Source: CALBRZ01 sp964511065 (GTDB taxonomy: Bacteria; Planctomycetota; Planctomycetia; Pirellulales; S012-138). Taken from it: 64,000 bases of DNA. Below are positions 53,646-63,249 of this stretch, in pieces. Under the pieces are notes generated by a model. The model was not told where the DNA came from, ran no database searches, and saw only the letters and a list, made by a program, of their open reading frames with translations. The stretch lies in NCBI GenBank assembly GCA_964511065.1, contig CAZEEG010000016.1:1-64000 (forward strand), given 5' to 3'. Position 1 is the stretch's first letter; the number at the start of each line of letters is the position of its first letter. The position numbers and the translations under genes are program-made.

Positions 53646-54290
53646 GGTCGCTTGTCCGGAAATGTATGTTCGATATGGGCGTGGTATTTGGTTCTGTTTT
53701 GAACGGTACGATCTTGAGCTGTGCGCCGCCCAGGTTCACTTGTCGGGCGGTTCCGCACTGCCAGCGTTCTGTTTTTCAGCGGAGTCAGCGGCAGCGATAC
53801 TCAATCCGTCGGATCGCGGCAGGCAAGAATCCATCAGAATCTCGCGCCGCCCAACGTCTTGGCGTATCGTCTGGGGGGGGTATTGCCGGGGGCAGTCGTC
53901 CCCCCCAGGCCGCCCTGCTGAACCCGTTTAGGAGGCTTACCGGCCCACCCCGCTGCGGGGAAGGCGGCGCCCAATCGGGCCGCTTTTTCCAGGATTCCCT
54001 ATGTCAGGGATGCTGAAACCTTTAAGTGTATCCGGCGCAAAACCGCAGACAAGCCGTGTTTTTGGCGATTGGAGCGAGGGCAGTAAGTCCATGCGGGTCA
54101 GGGACAAACGTCCACACAGGCCCGCAGGTTCGGCCATTGCCGGGCGCAAGCCAGCAGTGGAATCGGTCGCAAGCGTTGCCGCCCCCCAACCCACGGCTTG
54201 CGCTGACGGAAACGGCCGCGACAGCTTGCCTTGGTTACGGCCGGTGGGACCGCCCCCCGACGTGATTGGCACCCAGCCGCGCACCCAGCC
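53646..54290. other. Intergenic region
   Basis: 645 bp. No supported gene; the frame at 54001-54294 has no SD and low-quality composition. Only a small CCCT-atgtc-AGGG inverted repeat near 53997-54009 was noted. Confidence 0.45.
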
Positions 54291-55217
54291 CTAGTCCACC
54301 TTCTTGAACAGGTCCAAGAACCGGTCCTCGTATTCCTCGAACACGTTGAGTTGGTCGAGCTTCCGTTTCAGCTCGTACGCCTTGGAGCGATTGGACAGGG
54401 CCTGCGCAAACAGTTCCTCGATCCGCCGTTCATCCTCGGGATCGAGGCGGTTTTCGGCTTCGTCGGGAATCACCAGGAATTCGTCTTCGTCTTCCTCGCT
54501 TGGGCCCATCGCCCGCTCGACATCGGCCATCAGTTCGCCGATCCGCTCGTCCATGTACGCGACCTGGTCGTGCAGTTCGCCCAGGTCGAGGTCGATCTCG
54601 GCCAGGCGAACGAATTTTTCCAGCACGGCCAGCGAGGCCTTGGGGAACGGCAGTTGGGCCAGCATCTGCGGGATTTCGCCCAGCAGGCACGCGCCGCGGA
54701 TTCCCGCCTCGAGCGCGGCTCCCAGCAGCAGGCCGTTGAGGCCGCCGATATGGCCGTCTTCCAGCGTTTCCAAATCCAGCGACCGCAGCCCTTCGAGCAT
54801 GCCTTCGTCGGTCGCGGCTCCGAACACCCGCGACGGTTGCTCGGGATGCATGTTGGTTGCCATTGCGGCGAAGGTGAAGATGCGCTCGATTCCCAACTCC
54901 TGCGCGTACTCCATCAGTTTTCGGCAGAAGGAGTACTTGCCCAACGGCGGCTGGGCTTCGCCGATGAACACGACAATATCGTGCTGCTCGGCCGGATCGT
55001 GCCACACAAAGAAACGGTTGCGCGGCAGGCGGCCCGGCCGGATCAAGCCGTGCTTGACTTCAACGTGTTCGACATCGAACAGTTCTTCGGCCGTCAGTTC
55101 CGCCAGGCCGTGCATGCCCAGCTTGGCCATGAGATAATAACCGGCGGTGATGGCTACGTTGCCCATGCCGGGCCACACGGCCACCAGCCACGGCTTGGTG
55201 AGTTGCTGTTCCGCCAT
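54291..55217 (-). CDS. PAC2 family protein
   Basis: 308-residue PAC2-domain protein (ATP-grasp-associated/proteasome-assembly-chaperone-like fold). Recognised by LVAVWPGMGNVAITAGYYLMAKLG, ELFDVEHVEVKHGLI, HDIVVFIGEAQPP, IERIFTFAAMATNMHP, and GLNGLLLGAALEAGIRGACLLGEIP. The ~110-residue C-terminus is acidic and helical (EEDEDEFLVIPDEAENR), ending VFEEYEDRFLDLFKKVD. In actinobacteria and archaea PAC2 proteins occur near proteasome genes; none is seen here, so the role is open. Confidence 0.86.
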   Translation of the reverse strand: MAEQQLTKPWLVAVWPGMGNVAITAGYYLMAKLGMHGLAELTAEELFDVEHVEVKHGLIRPGRLPRNRFFVWHDPAEQHDIVVFIGEAQPPLGKYSFCRKLMEYAQELGIERIFTFAAMATNMHPEQPSRVFGAATDEGMLEGLRSLDLETLEDGHIGGLNGLLLGAALEAGIRGACLLGEIPQMLAQLPFPKASLAVLEKFVRLAEIDLDLGELHDQVAYMDERIGELMADVERAMGPSEEDEDEFLVIPDEAENRLDPEDERRIEELFAQALSNRSKAYELKRKLDQLNVFEEYEDRFLDLFKKVD

Positions 55218-55392
55218 TTTGTTTTTTCTTTACCTGGTATGCGACGAGTTGAGCCAGGGCAGCTCCCCCCACGGTGTGCAGGGCACGTGCCCCCGGCCTC
55301 TGGCTTCCATTGGAATTATCAGCCGCTGCCCCTGGAAGTCCAACCGATGAGCGGTGCCGACGCCGCTGCGATGCCCGCGAAACGAGTTGGAT

Positions 55393-58300
55393 TCACGGCT
55401 GGCCGCGCTGTTCCCAGAGGCGCCGTTTCGCGTCCAGCAACCGCGAGGTGTGGGGTTCCTCCGCCGGTGACTCATCGACGCCGCCTTCGGGCGAGGCGCT
55501 CGGCACTGTCTCCCCGCCGTGAGGGCCGCTTTGCGTATCGGCTCGCCAGGCGGGATCCGCCGGCATGTTTTCCGGGGCGGTCGATTGCCAGGCCTCGCGC
55601 CGCCGTGCCAGATGGTCGGCCACTGCTGCTTTCTGCCGCCGAAGCCGCGCCAGGTGGGTATCGCGGGGATCGGTAACTTGCGCCAGGCGTGTCTGCCGGG
55701 ATTGGGCCAATCGTTCCAGTGAGCGGCCGAAGCGAACGCGGCGGACAAGCACATCGACCAGGAACAAGCACCCGGTTAGCACGATCAGTTCCATCCAGGC
55801 CGGTTCGCGCGATTCAACCGGCTGCAGATCGTCGCGAAACACGTCATTCGCCAGCCAGCCTTCAACCGGATCGGCCATCTCCGCGCCGGAGGCGGCAACC
55901 TCCTGGCCGGTTGTTTCGCCTGGGGACGGCGAACCGGCATCGGCCACGATCACCCGCCCGCTCCGCCCGCCGCGCGGCACCAGCGACGACAGTTCGGCCA
56001 GGAACCTGCGATTGGTTTCGCGCTCGCGGAACTCAGCCGAGTACGGAACATCCACGCCGTGACGAATGGGCGCAAAGCCGGCGCCTGGCAATACGGTGAT
56101 GAAGTGAACGCCGGGCGCTTCCACCGGCAACTCGGCCAGGTAACGGCCGGGGGCCATCTGCTCAAAGGTAATCTCGCGTGCCTGGTTCTCGGGGCCCGTC
56201 ACCATTCCGGCGGCGGGCAACAAATCAAGCGGCCCCTCGTCTGTGGCCCCGGTCAATACCACGCGGAGCTTGCCATCGCGATGCTCGGCGACCACTTGAA
56301 ACTGGTCCGAAGGCGCAGCGGGCCGCGCGGCCCACCGAACCAGTTGCACAAACACGCGGTCGTACTGGTCCCAGCGGGTCCACTCCTGCGACCAGCGACT
56401 GCCGCCGTCGCTGGCAAACACCGCTGCCCGCCCCAGACCATAATTCCACGTGGCCAACAGCGGGCTGCGACTGCCTTGCGGAACCGGCACCTCCCAAGGC
56501 ACCTCAACCAGAGGGTTATCCTTGGGCGTACTCAGCACCACGCCCGTCAGCGGCGGCAACGGTTCGTCGATGGACACGGCCTCGTGCGATGCCACAGTAT
56601 CGGGTGCAAAGCCTGCCGGGTCTTCATACACCAGCGGCCGGGCAACTCGGGCCGCCTCCTTCACAAAAATCCGCGGGATCACCTTCGGGTCGCGGACCTC
56701 GTAGCTCTTGCCCTGCCCGTGCGAGGCGATCTGCCACAGCAGTTTCACGGCGGCATCGGGCCCCACCGCCACGGTCGAAACAGTAATGCGCGCTGACCGC
56801 ATGGCTTGCACGAGCCGGGGAAAATCGGCGGGCGGCGTTTGCCCGTCGGTCAGCACGATCATGTGCTTGACCGAAGCGGTGGTGTTCCGCAGGGCCTCGA
56901 AACCTTGGACCATGCCGGGATACAGGTCGGTGCCGCCGCCTTCGCCAATTTGGCCAATTCGGCGGATGATGTCCGAGCCATCGCCCCGGGGTTGAATGGG
57001 CACGACCCATTGCGGCACCGTGTCGAACGCCACCACGCCCACAAAGTCGTTGGAATTGAGTACGCGGACGGCTTCGCGCGCGGCAGCCTTGCTCATCTGC
57101 AATTTTTGGCCGCTCATCGAGCCTGAGCGATCGATCACCAGGACCAGCGCACCTTGTGGCTGGACCTTGAGATTCTTCACCTTAAAGTCCACCGGCATGG
57201 CGGCTTCCAGCGGCGTCCCGGCCCAACCGCCGGCGCCCATGGCTGACGGACCGCCCAGCAGGATCAGCCCGGCCCCCAGACGCTGCGTGTTCTGCACCAG
57301 CAGTTCGATTTGCCGGTCGCTGAAGTCGGCGAGGTTGTCGGCTTCGTTGCCGCTGATGCGGGGCACGCCGGCCAGGATTACAGCGTCGTAACGCTGCAAA
57401 TCGGCCAGACTGGTGAATAGCCGGTTGCTTGGCTGAACATCGACGGTCAGCCCGGCCGCCTTGAGCCGCTGGACAAGATGACCGTAGTGATCCGGCTCGC
57501 TGTAGTCTTCGATCAACAGCACGCGGGTGGGGCCGGAGAGCGACGTAAAGCCGGTAACGCGGTTATTCTGTGGCACGGCATCGGCCGCTGCATCGGCAGG
57601 AATGAACAGAGCCTCGTAGGTGTAGAAGTCCGGTTCGTGCAGCGTATCGGGGAACGTGTATAGCTGCGTACCTGGCCCCACCGTCAGCTCCTCATCCACC
57701 AGCACGCGCTGCTGCTCGCCATGCTTGCGCACGATCCGCAGTCTGCCTGGGGCTGCCTGGGGTGGATTCCCGCCCGCGTTGCGCACGACCAGGCGGATAT
57801 CGAACGGCGCGCCGGACTTGGTCGCCGTCGGAATGGCCAGTCGCATCATGGCCACATCTGGCCCACTGGCGTGGAACAGCGGAATCACATCGATCCCCAC
57901 GCCGTTTTCCGCCAGGGCCCGGGCCTGCTGGAGCGCATCGCCGCGATTCTCGTTGCCGTCGCTGAGAATGACCACGCGGGCGGCCGAGTCCGGAGGGATC
58001 GCCGCCCTGGCCAGACGCATCGCCGCGGCCAGGTCGGTATGGCCGGGGTCGATGGAAACTTCCAACGGGTCGGGAATCTGCAGGTCGGCCGCCAGCGGCG
58101 GGATTTCCACCGCCGCATCGGTGCCAAACCCGATCACGCCCGCCTTGTCGCCCCGGGCCGCATTGCGGTGCCGCTGGATCGAACGGTTCACGTACGCGAT
58201 CGACTGCCGTTGGGCGAGCGGCGAGACACTGAGAGAACGATCGAGCAGATAAAGCACCGTTACCCGGTCGCTGCGCTGCACCCATTGCAACTCGGCCAGC

Positions 58301-58470
58301 GCGGCCAACAGCAGCAGAACGACCACCGTCCGCAGGCAAAGGCTAAAGAAGCGGCGGCCCCGTTCCAGCCCCGAGAGCGAACGCCGCGATACCCACCACA
58401 ACCAGGGCACAACCAGCAGGGCCAGCAGCAACCACGGTGCGGCGGTCAATACGGCAGACCCAAGATACAT
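55393..58470 (-). CDS. Double vWA-domain membrane protein with GATase1-like domain
   Basis: 1025-residue membrane protein. Two N-terminal TM helices (LLLALLVVPWLWWVS, VVVLLLLAALAELQWV) precede a first vWA domain with LLDRSLSVSP (DxSxS MIDAS). Next come a beta domain and a class-I-glutamine-amidotransferase-like domain (AVILAGVPR, GAGLILLGGPSAMGAGGWAGTPLEAAMPV) without a clear nucleophile. A second vWA has DRSGSMSG. A C-terminal TM helix (WMELIVLTGCLFLVDVLV) leads to a basic coiled coil. Such proteins recur in Planctomycetota, often near MoxR/BatA-type genes; none is beside it here. A role in envelope protein assembly is only inferred. Confidence 0.88.
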   Translation of the reverse strand: MYLGSAVLTAAPWLLLALLVVPWLWWVSRRSLSGLERGRRFFSLCLRTVVVLLLLAALAELQWVQRSDRVTVLYLLDRSLSVSPLAQRQSIAYVNRSIQRHRNAARGDKAGVIGFGTDAAVEIPPLAADLQIPDPLEVSIDPGHTDLAAAMRLARAAIPPDSAARVVILSDGNENRGDALQQARALAENGVGIDVIPLFHASGPDVAMMRLAIPTATKSGAPFDIRLVVRNAGGNPPQAAPGRLRIVRKHGEQQRVLVDEELTVGPGTQLYTFPDTLHEPDFYTYEALFIPADAAADAVPQNNRVTGFTSLSGPTRVLLIEDYSEPDHYGHLVQRLKAAGLTVDVQPSNRLFTSLADLQRYDAVILAGVPRISGNEADNLADFSDRQIELLVQNTQRLGAGLILLGGPSAMGAGGWAGTPLEAAMPVDFKVKNLKVQPQGALVLVIDRSGSMSGQKLQMSKAAAREAVRVLNSNDFVGVVAFDTVPQWVVPIQPRGDGSDIIRRIGQIGEGGGTDLYPGMVQGFEALRNTTASVKHMIVLTDGQTPPADFPRLVQAMRSARITVSTVAVGPDAAVKLLWQIASHGQGKSYEVRDPKVIPRIFVKEAARVARPLVYEDPAGFAPDTVASHEAVSIDEPLPPLTGVVLSTPKDNPLVEVPWEVPVPQGSRSPLLATWNYGLGRAAVFASDGGSRWSQEWTRWDQYDRVFVQLVRWAARPAAPSDQFQVVAEHRDGKLRVVLTGATDEGPLDLLPAAGMVTGPENQAREITFEQMAPGRYLAELPVEAPGVHFITVLPGAGFAPIRHGVDVPYSAEFRERETNRRFLAELSSLVPRGGRSGRVIVADAGSPSPGETTGQEVAASGAEMADPVEGWLANDVFRDDLQPVESREPAWMELIVLTGCLFLVDVLVRRVRFGRSLERLAQSRQTRLAQVTDPRDTHLARLRRQKAAVADHLARRREAWQSTAPENMPADPAWRADTQSGPHGGETVPSASPEGGVDESPAEEPHTSRLLDAKRRLWEQRGQP

Positions 58471-58710
58471 GGCGGCCTGTCCTCCTAACCGGAGTGGCTC
58501 CCGCGGATCAAATCGTTGCGCCGGTTCCTCCGGCTTCGGACACGGCTTGTTGCAGCCAGGTCTGGCAGCCGCAGACCGCGCATACGGAACACGGCTCGCA
58601 GAGTCGTGGCACCGTGCTTGGGATCATTGGAACTTCGCAGCAGGCAAGTACGGCTCACCAAGTCGGGGTACGTCGAGCTCCTTCAACGTGGCACGAGGGA
58701 ATGGGTTCCC

Positions 58711-59721
58711 TCACTCCAGGGCCGTGCATTCATCATAACCGTACATCAGGTTGAAATTCTGTACCGCCGCGCCCGAGGCACCTTTCACGAGGTTGTCTTC
58801 GCAACTGATCGTAAGAACCTTCCCACGCACCATGCGTACGGTGATGTCGCAGAAGTTCGTGCCCACGCTGTCCTTGGTCGCCGGCAGGTGGGACACCACG
58901 CGCACAAAGGGATGCTCGGCGTAGAACGACCGCAGCGTTTCAAACAATTGTTCCTCGCTCACCTCGCGAGTCGGGGTGGAATAAGTCGTGGTGAGAATCC
59001 CGCGGTCCATCGGGACCAAATGCGGTGTGAAGATGATTTCAACCGCCTGCCCTGCCGCGTGGCTGAGAATCTGTTCAATCTCCGGCGTATGCCGATGCCG
59101 CCCCACGTTGTAGGCGGAGACGCTTTCGTTGCATTCAGGATAATGCGTGATCAATTTCGGTTGCCGGCCAGCACCCGACACGCCGCTCTTGGAATCGACG
59201 ATGATGGTCCTGGGTTCAATCCACCCGGCTTTCAGCAAGGGCGCCAGCGCCAGGATGGCCGAGGTAGGGTAGCAGCCCGGGTTGGCAATCAGGCGCGCCT
59301 CCCGAATCTGTTCCCGGAACAGTTCGGGCAAACCATACACGGCTTCGGGCAGGTTTGCCGGGTCGCCGTGTTTTTCGCCATACCACTGGGCATACACCTC
59401 GGGATCTTTCAGGCGGTAATCGGCACTGAGGTCGATCACGCGAGCCCCGCCATCCAGCAGTTGCGGCACCCACGATGTCGTCACTCCGTGCGGCAGGCAG
59501 GCGAACACGCAGTCGGCCCGGGCCGTGACGGCCGCCGGCTCGAGGTTTTCGCAGTTCAGGTCGATCCGCCCCGCCAGCGACGGATGCACCTGGGCGATGT
59601 GAGGGCTGCCTTCCTGCCGACTGGTCAGCGCGGTGATTTCCGCCTGGGGATGCCGCAGCAGCAGCTTAATCAGTTCGAGGGCCGAATAGCCGGTGGCTCC
59701 CAGGATGGCGACGCGTGTCAT
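58711..59721 (-). CDS. argC: N-acetyl-gamma-glutamyl-phosphate reductase
   Basis: NADPH-dependent reduction of N-acetylglutamyl phosphate in arginine synthesis. 336 residues. Rossmann loop VAILGATGYSALELIKLL, catalytic cysteine in NPGCYPTSAILAL, SKSGVSGAGR, NESVSAYNVGRHRHTPEIEQ, FTPHLVPMDRGI and the terminal KGASGAAVQNFNLMYG are all canonical. ATG 59721 gives the true start; the much longer open frame upstream is non-coding repeat-rich DNA. Other arg genes are absent nearby. Confidence 0.97.
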   Translation of the reverse strand: MTRVAILGATGYSALELIKLLLRHPQAEITALTSRQEGSPHIAQVHPSLAGRIDLNCENLEPAAVTARADCVFACLPHGVTTSWVPQLLDGGARVIDLSADYRLKDPEVYAQWYGEKHGDPANLPEAVYGLPELFREQIREARLIANPGCYPTSAILALAPLLKAGWIEPRTIIVDSKSGVSGAGRQPKLITHYPECNESVSAYNVGRHRHTPEIEQILSHAAGQAVEIIFTPHLVPMDRGILTTTYSTPTREVSEEQLFETLRSFYAEHPFVRVVSHLPATKDSVGTNFCDITVRMVRGKVLTISCEDNLVKGASGAAVQNFNLMYGYDECTALE

Positions 59722-60039
59722 GATGTTGCGTGATTCTTGTGCCGAGGTCGTGCGGTTCGCTGCATGAGGGCGGCGGAAACCTTCAGCCGCTGGTGCAATT
59801 TGCCCCCCTATTGCACAAACTCTGGGCCGCCTGGCTTCGCCGGAGTTAACAGTATACCGGTAGGGGAAAGGGCGCAGAAGGGCCGGCCGCATTGGGCCTG
59901 ATCGGTACCCCGCGCGGTGAATTGCCCGCTCTCTTTCGCGCCGGCCCGCCAAAATGCCACCCATTGCGCCGGGAGCAAAGTTGCCTTGCGGCGCCCACCG
60001 CCGGACAACCGCAGTGGGGGCGGCCCAACCCTCAACCAG

Positions 60040-60154
60040 TATCCAGCGGCCCACCACATAGCAGGCGACCATCGATTACTATCCACTGGCCCACTGCATA
60101 GCAGGCAACCATCCATCACTATCCATCGGCCCACCGCATAGCAGGCAACCATCT
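60040..60154. repeat. 40-bp tandem repeat, ~2.9 units
   Basis: Units at 60040-60079, 60080-60119 and 60120-60154 share TATCCA, GGCCCAC, GCATAGCAGGC and ACCATC blocks, with a few substitutions and no indels. Intergenic. Confidence 0.9.
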
Positions 60155-60198
60155 AAAAAACACCCACCGGCAATATGGCCCTCTGTACACCCGGACTG

Positions 60199-60230
60199 CG
60201 GTGCAGCCTCCCAGCGGTGCAGCCTCCCAG
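60199..60230. repeat. 16-bp tandem repeat, 2 units
   Basis: Two identical copies of CGGTGCAGCCTCCCAG, 60199-60214 and 60215-60230, about 45 bp after the 40-bp array. Confidence 0.75.
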
Positions 60231-60620
60231 CGGCTGATAGCCCTCCCCCTCAGGACAGCCCCCACGCCGCGCTCCGGCTGAGCGCCGAGGGTTACTCGGG
60301 GCCTGGACTGCCGCCGGTGCAAGCTGGCGCAGCTCTTGCTGCCATGGCAGCTTGCGCGGCGAAGTGCCTTGACAAGGCAGATTCTTGGCGTTTTTTTGCA
60401 AGCCAGGCGGCCTCACCCAAACCACGGCTGTCGGCTAGACTTAAAGAAGGAATTGGCTCGTCGTCCGGCCAGAGTTCCCACTTGAGTGCCGGCCCGTTCT
60501 CGGCACAATGGCGAAACGTCTGCCGCGCAAGGGCCTCTCCACCGGTCCGCCCGGCGGGCGACCTTCAACCTCCACCACCCAGCAGCCTGCGACGCGCCTC
60601 TTCCTGAAACGACTCCTTTT

Positions 60621-62687
60621 ATGGCCCGCGATATATCGAAGCTCCGCAATATCGGCATCATTGCCCACATCGACGCCGGCAAGACCACCTTGACCGAGCG
60701 GATGCTGTACTACTCCGGCACGATTCACCGGATGGGCGATGTCGATAAGGGCACCACCGAAACCGACTTCGACACCGAGGAACGCGAGCGCGGGATCACC
60801 ATCTACTCGGCCTGCGTCACCTTCCGCTGGAAGGACGTAATGGTGAACCTGATCGACACCCCCGGCCACGTGGATTTCACGGCCGAAGTGGAGCGCAGCC
60901 TGCGGGTTTTGGACGGCGGCGTGGTGGTCTTCAGCGCCCGCGAAGGCGTGGAAGCCCAGAGCGAAACCGTCTGGCGACAGGCCGACAAGTACCACGTTCC
61001 GCGGGTGGCCTTCATCAACAAGATGGATCGCGACGGTGCCGACTTCTTTGGCACCGTCAAGGAGATTCGCGACCGGCTGGGTGCCACGCCGGTCCCGATC
61101 CAGATTCCCGTCGGTGCCGGGCCGCCGCACTTGGAAAACCACTTTCGCGGCGTGATCGACCTGATCGAGATGCAGCAGTTGACCTTCGAGGAAGACGAAA
61201 AGAGCTGGAAGGTCATACCCGGGCCAATCGAACCGGAGCTGCAGGAGGATGCCGAACTGTGGCGGGGGCAGATGCTGGAGGAGTTGTACAACTTCAGCGA
61301 TGAGATGATGAGCCTGGCCCTGGCCGAGGAACCGATCCCAAGCGATCTGATCCGACAGGTGCTGCGCAAAGCCACGGTGACCAACATGGTGGTGCCGGTG
61401 CTATGCGGCTCGGCCTTGGACCGGCAGGGCGTGCAGCCTGTGCTGGACGCCGTGCAGTATTACCTGCCCAGCCCCGCCGATTTGCCGCCCATCGTGGGCG
61501 TGAACCCCAAGAAGAAGGGCGCCCAGGAAGAACGCCATCCCGACCCCGACGAACCGTTCTGCGGTCTGGTGTTCAAGGTGCTGGCGGAGAAACACGGCGA
61601 CCTCCACTTTGTCCGGGTTTATTCGGGCTCGCTGAAGAAATCGACGCGCGTTTACAACCCCGGCAAGGACGTACGCGAAAATGCGGCCCAGCTATGGCAT
61701 ATCCAGGCCGATCACCGCCAGCAGGTGGAGAGCGTGGAGGCGGGCGATATCGTGGGGATCATCGGCATGCGACACAGCGTCACCGGTGACACGATCTGCG
61801 ACCCGCGCCACCCGATCCTGCTGGAAACCATCGACTTCCCGGAAACGGTGATTTCGATGGCGATCGAGCCGGAAACCTCGGCCGACCGCAAGAAACTGGC
61901 CGACCGTCTGGAAGCGCTCAAGCGCCAGGACCCCACCTTCCGCGCCACGGAAACCGAGGATGGCCAAACGCTCATCAGCGGAATGGGCGAGTTGCACCTG
62001 GAAATCATCAAGAACCGCTTGCTGCGCGACTTCAATCTCAACGTGAAGGTCCACAAACCGCGCGTCAGCTACCGCGAAACCATCGCCCAACCCGCCGAAG
62101 TGGTGGGCGAATGCCACCGGCAGATGGGCGGGCAATCGCTGTTTGCCAAGGTTCGGGTGAGGCTCGAACCGGCGGAAGAAGGCGAAACGGCCGGCGCCGC
62201 AGGCTCGGCCTACGATGAATTGCCCGAGCATTTTGTCGAGGTGGCCACCGAAGCGCTCCGCGAGCAGCTCCACGGCGGCGGATCGTTGGGCTATCCGCTG
62301 ATGAACGTGCGGGCAACCGTGCTGGGCGGCGAAGCCCACGAGACAGAATCCAACGACGTAGCGTTCCGCATTGCCGCGGCCGACGGTTTCAACAAGGCCC
62401 TGCGCGAAGCCGGCGTGGTACTGCTGGAACCGATCATGAAGCTGGAGATCAGCACGCCGGACGATTTCCTGGGGGATTTTGTCGCCGATCTCCAACAGCG
62501 CCGCGCCCAGATCACCAAGACGGAAACCCGAGGCGACCGCACCATCATCACCGCCGAAGCCCCGCTGGAAAACCTGTTTGGCTACTCCGGCACAATGCGG
62601 AGCTTGAGCCAAGGCCGCGCGACCAGCACCATGGCCCCGCTCAAATATGGCCCCGCCCCGCAAGAAGTGCTGGAAAAGTTCCTGTAA
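60621..62687 (+). CDS. fusA: Elongation factor G
   Basis: Ribosomal translocase GTPase. 688 residues, all five domains. G1 AHIDAGKTTL, G3 DTPGHVDF, G4 NKMD and domain IV/V (LQQRRAQITKTETRG, GYSGTMRSLSQGRATSTM) are present. Switch I reads ETDFDTEERERGITIYSACVTFRW, unlike the TxMDWMEQExERGITITSAATT of standard EF-G, so this may be one of the divergent EF-G paralogs (spdEFG type) reported for planctomycetes. It is not linked to rpsL-rpsG, 19 kb away. ATG 60621 (MARDISKLRNIGI) is preferred; the open frame begins further upstream. Confidence 0.95.
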   Translation: MARDISKLRNIGIIAHIDAGKTTLTERMLYYSGTIHRMGDVDKGTTETDFDTEERERGITIYSACVTFRWKDVMVNLIDTPGHVDFTAEVERSLRVLDGGVVVFSAREGVEAQSETVWRQADKYHVPRVAFINKMDRDGADFFGTVKEIRDRLGATPVPIQIPVGAGPPHLENHFRGVIDLIEMQQLTFEEDEKSWKVIPGPIEPELQEDAELWRGQMLEELYNFSDEMMSLALAEEPIPSDLIRQVLRKATVTNMVVPVLCGSALDRQGVQPVLDAVQYYLPSPADLPPIVGVNPKKKGAQEERHPDPDEPFCGLVFKVLAEKHGDLHFVRVYSGSLKKSTRVYNPGKDVRENAAQLWHIQADHRQQVESVEAGDIVGIIGMRHSVTGDTICDPRHPILLETIDFPETVISMAIEPETSADRKKLADRLEALKRQDPTFRATETEDGQTLISGMGELHLEIIKNRLLRDFNLNVKVHKPRVSYRETIAQPAEVVGECHRQMGGQSLFAKVRVRLEPAEEGETAGAAGSAYDELPEHFVEVATEALREQLHGGGSLGYPLMNVRATVLGGEAHETESNDVAFRIAAADGFNKALREAGVVLLEPIMKLEISTPDDFLGDFVADLQQRRAQITKTETRGDRTIITAEAPLENLFGYSGTMRSLSQGRATSTMAPLKYGPAPQEVLEKFL

Positions 62688-62844
62688 AGCCAGCCGCAGG
62701 TAAGCTGGTTGCCAGCGGGCCACCACTTGGACGGTGTCCGTACCCGGTGGCACGGCCCCTAGTGCCGGTTCCACCGGCCGCGCGGAGCGCAAAGCCATCG
62801 GTCGGACCACGCCCGGCCGACTACGACCTCAGGCGCCGTAACTT

Positions 62845-63249
62845 CTAGCGGCCGTAGTAGTCGTAACCGCCGAAGATATTCGGGCGGCTGTAGCTGCCGT
62901 TGCTGTAGGTCTGGCCGCCAAAGATGTTGGGGCGGCTGCTCATGGTCCGGTTGCTACCCGGCATATGGTAATCGTACCCGCCGAAAATGTTCCGCCGGCT
63001 GGTCGTGGTGCTGCCGCCGGGAGCGTGATAGTCGTAACCGCCAAAGATGTTGGGACGGCTGGTAACGGTCTGCCCGCCCGGTCGGTAGTAGTCGTAGCCG
63101 CCGAAGATATTCGGGCGACTGTAGCTGCCGTCGCTATAAGTTTGGCCGCCAAAGATATTGGGCCGCGACGAGATCGGAGACTGCGCCGCGGCGGTTGCTC
63201 CCCAAGTGAGCCCGGCACTCAGCGTCAACGCCAACACGAGCCGTTTCAT
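62845..63249 (-). CDS. Secreted SRPNIFGG-repeat protein
   Basis: 134 residues: a signal peptide (MKRLVLALTLSAGLTWGATAAAQ) followed by six copies of S-R-(P/R)-N-I-F-G-G, each with YDY or QTY after it and a Gly/Pro/Ser/Thr spacer of variable length. The mature chain is almost nothing but repeat. The first and fifth copies are the QTY type and the others the YDY type, so a two-unit block appears at both ends. SD AAAGGGG is well placed before ATG 63249. I recognise no family; a structural, glycine-tyrosine-rich envelope or adhesive role is a guess. Confidence 0.85.
   Translation of the reverse strand: MKRLVLALTLSAGLTWGATAAAQSPISSRPNIFGGQTYSDGSYSRPNIFGGYDYYRPGGQTVTSRPNIFGGYDYHAPGGSTTTSRRNIFGGYDYHMPGSNRTMSSRPNIFGGQTYSNGSYSRPNIFGGYDYYGR

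Larger units (their letters stand above)
59722..60620. other. Divergent intergenic region with two tandem arrays
   Basis: About 900 bp between argC and fusA. No credible gene; contains 40-bp and 16-bp tandem arrays, listed separately. The last ~100 bp before fusA must carry its promoter and leader. Confidence 0.55.

Noticed and set aside
59722..60072. N-terminal 117-residue extension of argC
   Set aside because: Homology starts at MTRVAILG; the extension runs through repeat-rich intergenic DNA.
60040..60154. 40-bp array as a CRISPR
   Set aside because: Units are contiguous and similar throughout, with no unique spacers and no cas genes in the window.
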